Source: Bacteroidales bacterium
GTDB taxonomy: Bacteria > Bacteroidota > Bacteroidia > Bacteroidales > VadinHA17
Length of the DNA stretch: 5,032 nt
NCBI GenBank assembly: GCA_003501665.1
Contig: DNOQ01000460.1
Location: forward strand, 7,387 to 12,418
Direction of reading: 5' to 3'
The translations under genes were made by a program, and so were the position numbers. The notes beneath the pieces are model-generated. The model made no database searches and was not told where the DNA came from. It was given only the letters and a program-made list of their open reading frames with translations. Positions 1 through 5,032 of this stretch are shown here, in pieces (position 1 is the first letter of the stretch; each line of letters opens with the position of its first letter).

Positions 1-2
1 CC

Positions 3-629
3 CAGCGTCAGTGGCGCCTCTCTCTCCCGATGTCAAGATATGAAGAGATGCGTAAGAAATTCAATAATGCAGGCATAGATGTCTTTATATCGAAATTTGC
101 ACCTACATCATGGTCAGATGAAGAGATCGATTACGCTTATACGTCAGCTAAAACTCTTGGTTCAATAGGTATTACCGATGAGTTCAGCGACACGGCAATT
201 CACCGTCTGGGAAAATTCGCCGAGAAGCATAAGAGCCTTGCAATGTACCATACCCATGGTCAGCCTGCAGAGCCCGGTTTTTCGTTTGATCCGATATTTG
301 CGGCATCACCGGCCAATTACCTTAACCTTGATACCGGGCACTATTATGGTGCAACCGGATTACATCCGAATGATGTGATCATAAAATATCACGACCGGAT
401 ACGCAGTATACATATCAAGGATAAGACAGGACCGAACAGTGATCCTCCGGGAGCTAACAGACCTTTCGGACAGGGCGAAACACCGATAGCTGATATTCTA
501 TTATTATTAAAGAAGGAAAAATGGCCCATTCAGGTAGATATTGAACTCGAATACCAGATACCGGAAGGTTCAGATGCAGCGAGGGAGGTTGCAGCCTGTA
601 TTGAATATATGAGGAATATTCTTGAATAA
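3..629 (+). CDS. Xylose-isomerase-like TIM-barrel sugar isomerase/epimerase, C-terminal part (5' end outside window)
   Basis: Probable sugar or sugar-phosphate isomerase/epimerase of the xylose-isomerase-like TIM-barrel (AP endonuclease 2) superfamily. The frame is open from base 3 and reads QRQWRLSLP before the ATG at 30. That stretch fits the family's usual 'WRLS.PM..YEE.R' segment, so the ATG is internal and roughly a third of the protein, including any signal peptide, is missing. Counting from that ATG, the usual metal-site positions are present: Glu51 (GITDEF), Asp101 with His104 (LNLDTGHY), His128 (SIHIKDK), and Glu172 or Glu174 (VDIELEY). His74 and His76 follow a central strand. The C-terminal 'IPEGSDA..EV..C.EY' is typical of Bacteroidota members that sit beside Gfo/Idh oxidoreductases. 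The stop lies 16 bases before the next gene, so co-transcription is likely. The substrate cannot be read from sequence; 3-keto-sugar or glycoside processing is a reasonable guess from context. Nothing in the visible part suggests decay. Confidence 0.9.
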   Translation, partial: QRQWRLSLPMSRYEEMRKKFNNAGIDVFISKFAPTSWSDEEIDYAYTSAKTLGSIGITDEFSDTAIHRLGKFAEKHKSLAMYHTHGQPAEPGFSFDPIFAASPANYLNLDTGHYYGATGLHPNDVIIKYHDRIRSIHIKDKTGPNSDPPGANRPFGQGETPIADILLLLKKEKWPIQVDIELEYQIPEGSDAAREVAACIEYMRNILE

Positions 630-645
630 GGTATAAAGAACCCCG

Positions 646-1992
646 ATGAAACGCAGACAATTTGTTAATAAATCAGCCACAGCTGCCGGTGTAGTGATAA
701 CAGCGCCTGCATTTGTAAATAATATGATAACAAGAAGCCCTAACGAGAGAATCAATATCGCTCTCGCCGGTATCAGCGGCGACCGTGTTAAAGTCAGAGG
801 TATGATAAACGGCAGGGGAATTGTCCATATTAATAATTATTCAAAAATCCCAAATGTCACAATTACAACTATCTGCGACGTGGACGAAAGACTATTCCCG
901 GGTGTCGTTTCCACAGTTGAAAAACTGTTCGGGACTAAACCAAAAACAGAAATTGACTTCCGTAATATATTGGATGATAAAGATATAGATGTTGTGTCAG
1001 TAGCTACACCCGACCACTGGCACGCTCTTATGACTGTATGGGCATGCCAGGCCGGTAAAGATGTTTATGTTGAAAAACCTGTCAGCCATAACGTTTCCGA
1101 GGGCCGTAAAATGGTCCAGGCAGCAAGAAAATATAACCGTATTGTCCAATCCGGAATATGCTACAGAAGCAGTAAAGCAGTCAAAGAGGGAATAAAATTC
1201 GTTCACGACGGGAATCTGGGTAAGATCTATATGGCCAAGGGTATAACCTACAGATACCGTGTTCCCATTGAACATGTTCCCGACAGCCCCGTACCTCAGG
1301 GAGTACACTGGGATCTGTTCCTCGGTCCGGCACCCTGGCGTCCGTTCAATGAAAACAGATATATCTACCAGTGGCACTGGTACTGGGATACCGGAACAAC
1401 TGAATTCGGGAATAACGGTATATACAGGATGGATACAGTCCGCTGGGCATTGAACAAAAACACCCATCCTGTTAAAATACACTGCCTGGGTGGTAAATAC
1501 GGCCGCGATGATGATCAGGAAGTACCGAATATCCTTGTTGCAGGATATGAATATGACGATGGTACCATTATCCAGAATGAGGTCAGAAGCCTGCCTACCA
1601 ATCCTGAAGGTCTTTCAGATTCGGGTGATTGCTTCCTTTACAGCGACCAGGGCTGGATTACTTTCAGCGGGAACGGATACAAAACTTATTTTGGTCAGAA
1701 AAATGAACCGGGTCCGGCTAAATCCGAGAATGACTTCCCTCCCGAAGAGAGAAGCAACGGCTGGGATAATTTCATTGCATGCGTAAGAAGCAGGAAACGA
1801 GAAGATCTCGATAATGAAATTATTGAAGGCCATCTTTCAGCATCTCTCGGACACCTCGGAGTGATATCCTGCAGGACTGGAAGGAAATTGATCTTCAACC
1901 CTGAAACCGAAAAATTTGTGGGAGATAAAGAGGCAGACAAACTTCTGACACGGGTATATAGAAAACCCTACGTTATGCCTGATAATGTTTAG
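646..1992 (+). CDS. Tat-exported Gfo/Idh/MocA family NAD(P)-dependent oxidoreductase
   Basis: Probable sugar or glycoside dehydrogenase that acts in the periplasm with a tightly bound nicotinamide cofactor. The start at 646 gives a twin-arginine leader (KRRQFVNKS, residues 2-10, then a short hydrophobic stretch to about 24). A Rossmann fold follows: strand INIALAG (36-42), glycine loop ending NGRG (55-58), acidic turn CDVDE (77-81 region), and PDHWH (122-126). The family signature EKPVSH starts at Glu143, with catalytic Lys144. The C-terminal alpha/beta domain has WHWYWDTG (243-250) and NNGIYRMD (256-263). Two oddities are visible. Between strand one and NGRG there is a stretch about 8-11 residues longer than the classical GxGxxG loop. 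The position that is usually His in 'G.H..D' is Tyr260, which is also how I remember glucose-fructose oxidoreductase and dihydrodiol dehydrogenases. Length 448 is normal for Tat-type members. It lies 16 bases after an isomerase and 30 bases before the plug gene; no clear ribosome binding site is seen. Substrate unknown. Confidence 0.95.
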   Translation: MKRRQFVNKSATAAGVVITAPAFVNNMITRSPNERINIALAGISGDRVKVRGMINGRGIVHINNYSKIPNVTITTICDVDERLFPGVVSTVEKLFGTKPKTEIDFRNILDDKDIDVVSVATPDHWHALMTVWACQAGKDVYVEKPVSHNVSEGRKMVQAARKYNRIVQSGICYRSSKAVKEGIKFVHDGNLGKIYMAKGITYRYRVPIEHVPDSPVPQGVHWDLFLGPAPWRPFNENRYIYQWHWYWDTGTTEFGNNGIYRMDTVRWALNKNTHPVKIHCLGGKYGRDDDQEVPNILVAGYEYDDGTIIQNEVRSLPTNPEGLSDSGDCFLYSDQGWITFSGNGYKTYFGQKNEPGPAKSENDFPPEERSNGWDNFIACVRSRKREDLDNEIIEGHLSASLGHLGVISCRTGRKLIFNPETEKFVGDKEADKLLTRVYRKPYVMPDNV

Positions 1993-2022
1993 AATCAGGG
2001 ATAGTGATATATTTAGTTAGAA

Positions 2023-2724
2023 ATGAGAATTAAGGCAATAATTTTTCTGATAATACTTGTTGCACTCCCGGATATTTCACACGGACAGCGGGCCGGTAAA
2101 AGAATTACCATTACCGGCAGAGTGACTGACGCAAACATGAAACCCGTTCCTGGTGCCGTAATCTTTATCGATAAGGTCAAAACCGATGTCATGACAAATG
2201 ATCAGGGTATTTACAGGATCAGAGTCCGTCCTGATGCAAAAGAAATTCTTGTCTTTACATTGTTTTACGGAGCAGATGAAGAACTGATAAACGGAAGGAC
2301 AACTATTGATTTTGTATTGACAGGTGATACGCCGGCAGAAAAATCAAACCTTTCTGACAAAGCTTCTGTTAAGACCGAAGGGGGAGTTCCCCGACAGGGA
2401 GAAGGTGTTTCGGGAGTTATGGTATTGGATCAGCAGGATGCAAGATATTCAACATATCAGAATATTTATGATATGATCCGCGGAAGATTTGCCGGAGTTG
2501 AGGTAACTGGTAAAAGTATCAGAGTAATGGGTTCTTCATCACTGAATGTAAGTACTGAACCTCTTTTTGTAGTCGACGGTGTGATTGTCAATTCTATCGA
2601 GGATATATCGCCTCAGACCGTAAAATCGATTGAAGTGCTCAAGGGTCCCGATGCTACAGTATATGGTACCAGAGGATCAAACGGTGTAATTGTTATAACC
2701 CGTATCACAGGGAAAGATAAATAG
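2023..2724 (+). CDS. Secreted carboxypeptidase-regulatory-like plus TonB-receptor plug protein without a beta-barrel
   Basis: A 233-residue exported protein of unknown function. Residues 1-21 are a classical signal peptide (hydrophobic IIFLIILVAL, likely cleaved near SHG-Q); no lipobox cysteine is present. Residues 29-100 form a carboxypeptidase-D regulatory-like beta-sandwich (ITGRVTD, PVPGAVIFID, TNDQGIYRI). A linker at about 101-130 follows. Residues 145-228 match the plug of SusC-type TonB-dependent receptors: IYDMIRGRFAGVEV, IRVMGSSS, PLFVVDGVIVNSIEDI, VKSIEVLKGPDATVYGTRG, NGVIVIT. The protein ends nine residues after TNGVIVIT-like homology, where a full SusC would continue for some 700 or more barrel residues. 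The usual 'EVVV.GYG' segment before the plug, which holds the TonB-box region, is not visible. No barrel remnant lies in the 139 bases downstream, so this looks like a deliberate short architecture, although an old truncation is possible. It is probably the last gene of the operon with the isomerase and oxidoreductase. Possible roles are envelope scaffold, receptor partner or regulator, all inferred. Confidence 0.88.
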   Translation: MRIKAIIFLIILVALPDISHGQRAGKRITITGRVTDANMKPVPGAVIFIDKVKTDVMTNDQGIYRIRVRPDAKEILVFTLFYGADEELINGRTTIDFVLTGDTPAEKSNLSDKASVKTEGGVPRQGEGVSGVMVLDQQDARYSTYQNIYDMIRGRFAGVEVTGKSIRVMGSSSLNVSTEPLFVVDGVIVNSIEDISPQTVKSIEVLKGPDATVYGTRGSNGVIVITRITGKDK

Positions 2725-2742
2725 TAATTATACATTTTTTAA

Positions 2743-2781
2743 CACGGAGTTACACAGAGGATTGCACGGAGTTACACAGAG
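2743..2781. repeat. Two identical 17-base direct repeats (CACGGAGTTACACAGAG)
   Basis: The 17-mer CACGGAGTTACACAGAG occurs at 2743-2759 and again, without mismatch, at 2765-2781, giving a 22-base period with a 5-base spacer (GATTG). A degenerate third copy lies in inverted orientation at 2794-2811. From memory, motifs of this 'cacggag ttacacagag' type recur between genes in several bacterial genomes, so this is probably a local cluster of an interspersed repeat family rather than an operator. It sits wholly between two convergent genes. Confidence 0.85.
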
Positions 2782-2811
2782 AAAAGCAGTATACTCCGTG
2801 TGAACTCTATG
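2765..2811. terminator. Possible bidirectional terminator hairpin between convergent genes
   Basis: The second direct repeat (2765-2781) can pair with the inverted copy at 2794-2811. By eye 14 of 17 positions match, with one unpaired base in the right arm and a 12-base loop (AAAAGCAGTATA). It is placed 40 bases after the plug gene's stop and 52 bases before the end of the minus-strand gene, where a shared terminator would be expected. No T-run follows the right arm directly. On the minus strand, a run complementary to TTTTTT at 2735-2740 lies beyond the first repeat, but it would read as A there. A second weak AT-rich hairpin (GCTTTTT 2829-2835 with AAAAAGC 2842-2848) is close by. The structure is therefore plausible but not a textbook intrinsic terminator. 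Confidence 0.35.
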
Positions 2812-2863
2812 AACCTCCATGGTTTAATGCTTTTTATCCAAAAAAAGCTGTAAATACGGATTT

Positions 2864-4702
2864 TTACTCCACGTAATGATAATAATACCAGTAAGTTCCG
2901 GAATACTTCGGACTTAACAGTTCTCTTGCATCCGAAGTTGCCAGATAGATCTTTGCATAGGCATTCATATCCGAAATTACATCCGTACTTATTCTGTAAC
3001 GGCTTCCTGAAAGGGGATTCTGGTTGGTGAGACTCATATAGAAGAAAACAGCTTCCTGGTATCCACGCGGCATTTCCCGGTAATTCATTCTCTCCATCAT
3101 CGGAAGGATGTTGATGAGTTTATCAAGTTCCCTGTTGACAAGGTAGATCCCTGCCAGGTATTCAAACGCAATCCGGTTTTCAGGATTATTTCTTAAAAGC
3201 CGGTGAAGGATGATCTCAATATCTTCAACATGGAAAAAGAAATCCTCCTTTACCATCAGTTTCCTCTTTTCACCATAATCGGGATGTCTGTTGATCAGAT
3301 CCTCACTGAACAGGATTTTTCTGGTTTTAAGTGCCCATTTCCTGTAGAAAAGCGTCTTTTCAAGGAGTTTGATATATTTCTCAGATACTTTGTAATTTCC
3401 GTTTATTAAATTGGTCTCGGCAAGCCGCTTTATTGCACGGACCGGTTTTTCCATATTTGGCATCACCTCCATACTTTCAAAGACATACTCCTGTGAGGCA
3501 TTTATCAGCCCGAGATGATAAAATATCTCGTTACCCATCATAGGGCTTATGAATTCTTTGTCAAAACGGAGGAACAGACCATCAATGCCATGCTGCCCGT
3601 AATTGAACATTTTTTCACCAAACAGACCTTTTTTAGCCAGCGACAGGTTGAGCATTGCAAGGGAAAGATAATTCCGGGGCGGCTTTCTTTCTGCAAATGA
3701 AATCACCTTATCCCACTTCTGATTTTTTACCAGATAATCACAGGTCATTATTTCTTCCGCATCAAAATTCACCCATTTTGTGGATCCGTAAAAGCCGGCG
3801 GCCAGAATTATTATGACCTGAGCAATGATTGAATAATTGTTTTTAAAATACTTCGGAGGGATCAGGGAGCAAATGAATATTAAAAGAAATGGCAGTACAA
3901 ACAGGATAATAATAACAGATGGTACCTTATCAGGAATATTATGATAGAATTCACTCAGGAATGTCTGTTTAACCGGCTGGAATATAATAAACTGCCTTAC
4001 AAGTAGCGGGATGCATACAGCTAAAAGGATATAAAAAACAGTTTGCCATGGATTCAGTCTTTTCCGGGGATCAGTTCCTGAGATTTTGGTTTTATTATGA
4101 TCTTTTCCTGGTTGTACGGGATGTTGTGAACGAATTAATTCAAAAGCAATCATTATCAGCACCATCGAAATGAATGCCCCGCCCATAAGATAATATATTA
4201 CCGGAATCAGGATAATTCCGGTAATGAACCGGTAATTCACATTTCTGATCCTCATATATATATAAGCGGCTGCAAGTGATCCGGTAAAGCCAGTTATTGC
4301 TGACAGCGGAAATAATTCACTGCAGATTATAAAACCTGAAAAGATAGCCGGCAGAAAGGAGAGGGGTAGCAAACCCCTTACCGGAATGAATTTTTGTAAG
4401 ATATGTTTTGTCAGGATCTGGATGGACACCAGTAAAATGGCGATGATCAATGCTCCGGTCACAGGTAAATAATAAAACTGTGTCAGAAATCCCCCGATCC
4501 AGCCGTTAAAGCCACCGGGCAGGACAATTTTATCGAGGAAATAAGTGCCGGTAAGTAAAAACAGCTGAAGCTGCTCAACAAAATAGAGATGATATTTATA
4601 GAAAAAAGCAAAAAAGACAAAAACCATGATCCCGAATATCACTGATGTTATCAATTCAGTGTATCCGGATATTATTTGCCTGCCGGTTTTCTCTCTTGTC
4701 AT
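2864..4702 (-). CDS. Large polytopic membrane protein with C-terminal helical-repeat domain (DUF6057-like)
   Basis: Function unknown. The ATG at 4702 gives 612 residues; a GTG two codons earlier (4708) is possible but less likely, and the frame closes at a TAG at 4729-4727. Positions below count from the GTG. The N-terminal half is strongly hydrophobic, with about nine membrane segments near 18-37, 83-99, 113-130, 136-152, 161-175, 177-193, 222-243, 263-283 and 292-310. A basic, polar loop lies at 194-220. The early conserved-looking stretch 'YFVEQLQLFLLT.TYFLDKIVLPGG' and 'FLTQFYYLP' (42-82) is what made me place it in the Bacteroidota-typical DUF6057 group; this is recalled, not searched. 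The second half (about 320-600) is soluble and alpha-helical, with repeat-like pairs such as ETNLINGNYKVSEKYIKLLE and FEYLAGIYLVNRELDKLI that resemble TPR units. It ends in an aromatic tail (YWYYYHYVE). An AGGAGT at 4734-4729 is too far from the ATG to be an obvious ribosome binding site. The gene is convergent with the plug gene and has no co-directional partner in view. Confidence 0.92.
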   Translation of the reverse strand: MTREKTGRQIISGYTELITSVIFGIMVFVFFAFFYKYHLYFVEQLQLFLLTGTYFLDKIVLPGGFNGWIGGFLTQFYYLPVTGALIIAILLVSIQILTKHILQKFIPVRGLLPLSFLPAIFSGFIICSELFPLSAITGFTGSLAAAYIYMRIRNVNYRFITGIILIPVIYYLMGGAFISMVLIMIAFELIRSQHPVQPGKDHNKTKISGTDPRKRLNPWQTVFYILLAVCIPLLVRQFIIFQPVKQTFLSEFYHNIPDKVPSVIIILFVLPFLLIFICSLIPPKYFKNNYSIIAQVIIILAAGFYGSTKWVNFDAEEIMTCDYLVKNQKWDKVISFAERKPPRNYLSLAMLNLSLAKKGLFGEKMFNYGQHGIDGLFLRFDKEFISPMMGNEIFYHLGLINASQEYVFESMEVMPNMEKPVRAIKRLAETNLINGNYKVSEKYIKLLEKTLFYRKWALKTRKILFSEDLINRHPDYGEKRKLMVKEDFFFHVEDIEIILHRLLRNNPENRIAFEYLAGIYLVNRELDKLINILPMMERMNYREMPRGYQEAVFFYMSLTNQNPLSGSRYRISTDVISDMNAYAKIYLATSDARELLSPKYSGTYWYYYHYVE

Positions 4703-4772
4703 AACCACAAAATCGTTAATCTGATTCTACTCCTGACAGATCCTTTAAACATCGACAAATCACCCTGTTTTA

Positions 4773-4787
4773 CCCCTGCCCCAGGGG
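4773..4787. other. GC-rich 6-bp hairpin in the leader of the membrane-protein gene
   Basis: CCCCTG (4773-4778) pairs perfectly with CAGGGG (4782-4787) around a CCC loop. An alternative, mutually exclusive pairing joins CCTGC (4775-4779) to GCAGG (4790-4794). On the minus strand it lies about 70 bases upstream of the ATG. No T-run follows in either direction, so it is not a standard terminator. It could be a leader structure of the minus-strand gene or simply chance in a short GC-rich island. Confidence 0.4.
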
Positions 4788-4904
4788 CTGCAGGTTGATT
4801 TAACATTAAATCTGTGAACTATCATTTATCTGGTTTGCACAATAAACTCAAGCCCAATATACAAATTAAGGCAGGGATTTTCATGAATAACCGGCATAAA
4901 TTAG

Positions 4905-4953
4905 AATCTACGTATTTAAATACATTTTAAAATACGTTTTTAATACGTAGATT
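4905..4953. repeat. AT-rich long inverted repeat (12-base perfect arms)
   Basis: AATCTACGTATT (4905-4916) is matched exactly by AATACGTAGATT (4942-4953), with a 25-base AT-rich loop. An alternative longer pairing uses TAGAAT (4902-4907) with ATTCTA (4954-4959), leaving ATT (4951-4953) bulged. The loop itself repeats the theme (AAATACATTTTA, then AAATACGTTTTTA), so the ATACGT/ACGTAT element occurs three times. It directly adjoins the first copy of the GC-rich repeat array. It may be the boundary of that repeat element, a terminator for a gene beyond the window, or a protein binding site. Confidence 0.8.
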
Positions 4954-4955
4954 AT

Positions 4956-5032
4956 TCTATAAACAGGCCGCCGCTACGCGGCTGATAGATTCCGTAACGT
5001 CTTCGATCTACAAACAGACCGCCGCTACGCGG
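4956..5032. repeat. 51-base-period repeat with a small GC palindrome, running off the window
   Basis: A 26-base unit starting TCTA(T/C)AAACAG and ending CCGCCGCTACGCGG occurs at 4956-4981 and 5007-5032, with 24 of 26 bases identical. The two copies are separated by a unique 25-base stretch. Each unit ends in a small dyad (CCGC, loop CGCTAC, GCGG; 5 bp GCCGC/GCGGC in the first copy). The second copy stops exactly at the window edge, so the array may continue. From memory, similar 'ctacaaac..gccg.c.ctacg..gc' units occur between genes in many Bacteroidota genomes, probably as an interspersed palindromic family. The differences between copies and the short spacer argue against CRISPR, but two copies cannot settle it. 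Confidence 0.85.

Larger units (their letters stand above)
4703..5032. other. Non-coding right-hand region with hairpin and repeats
   Basis: These 330 bases hold no credible gene. From left to right they contain the leader of the minus-strand membrane-protein gene with a GC-rich hairpin at 4773-4787, an AT-rich stretch (about 4800-4900) with nothing recognisable, a long inverted repeat at 4905-4953, and the start of a 51-base-period repeat from 4956 to the edge. I looked for the Bacteroidota promoter pattern TAnnTTTG on the minus strand. The nearest match is TTAATTTG (4870-4863), one base off and without a TTG element upstream, so I do not call a promoter. Confidence 0.7.

Noticed and set aside
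30..32. ATG at 30 as the true start of the isomerase-like gene
   Set aside because: The frame is open back to the window edge and the residues before it (WRLSLP) fit the family, so this methionine is internal.
997..1482. 161-codon open frame on the minus strand inside the oxidoreductase gene
   Set aside because: It lies fully within a well-supported gene on the other strand, encodes nothing recognisable, and matches the shadow pattern seen opposite other coding stretches here.
2725..2863. Remnant of a SusC beta-barrel after the plug gene (pseudogene hypothesis)
   Set aside because: Only 139 bases lie before the next gene and they consist largely of repeats; no barrel-like residues are readable in any frame.
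4863..4870. Bacteroidota -7 promoter element (TTAATTTG on the minus strand)
   Set aside because: One mismatch to TAnnTTTG, no TTG element at the right distance upstream, and such AT-rich octamers are common by chance.
4883..4930. 15-codon reading frame starting ATGAATAAC
   Set aside because: Too short, runs into the inverted repeat, and has no ribosome binding site or recognisable peptide.
4956..5032. CRISPR array
   Set aside because: Only two units are seen, they differ at two positions, the spacer is 25 bases, no cas gene is in view, and the unit resembles an interspersed palindromic family. Kept as a repeat with a noted uncertainty.

Overview
The window looks like chromosomal DNA of a Bacteroidota bacterium, probably a free-living or gut Bacteroidales/Marinilabiliales-type organism. 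The evidence is a SusC-style carboxypeptidase-regulatory plus plug protein, a Tat-exported Gfo/Idh/MocA oxidoreductase next to a TIM-barrel sugar isomerase/epimerase, a large membrane/helical-repeat protein of a type I associate with this phylum (DUF6057-like), moderate GC, and starts without clear Shine-Dalgarno sequences. The assignment comes from recognising families by eye, not from a search.

Left part (3-2724, plus strand): three co-directional genes with gaps of 16 and 30 bases, probably one operon. The first is the C-terminal part of a xylose-isomerase-like sugar isomerase/epimerase whose N-terminus lies before the window. The second is a complete 448-residue Gfo/Idh/MocA oxidoreductase with a twin-arginine leader. 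The third is a 233-residue secreted protein that stops exactly where a SusC beta-barrel would begin. The first two are a common Bacteroidota pair for oxidation and isomerisation, or beta-elimination, of sugars or glycosides outside the cytoplasm. The role of the barrel-less plug protein is not clear.

Middle (2725-2863): a 139-base gap between convergent genes. It carries two identical 17-base direct repeats and a degenerate inverted third copy, which together can fold into a hairpin that may end transcription from one or both sides.

Right part (2864-4702, minus strand): one large gene for a protein with about nine membrane segments followed by a soluble helical-repeat half. It stands alone within the window.

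Right edge (4703-5032): non-coding. It holds a GC-rich hairpin in the leader of the minus-strand gene, an AT-rich long inverted repeat, and the start of a 51-base-period repeat array that runs off the window. I found no tRNA, rRNA, transposase or convincing CRISPR array. The best candidates for something little described are the barrel-less plug protein, the oxidoreductase's stretched nucleotide-binding loop and Tyr-for-His active-site change, and the two repeat families.
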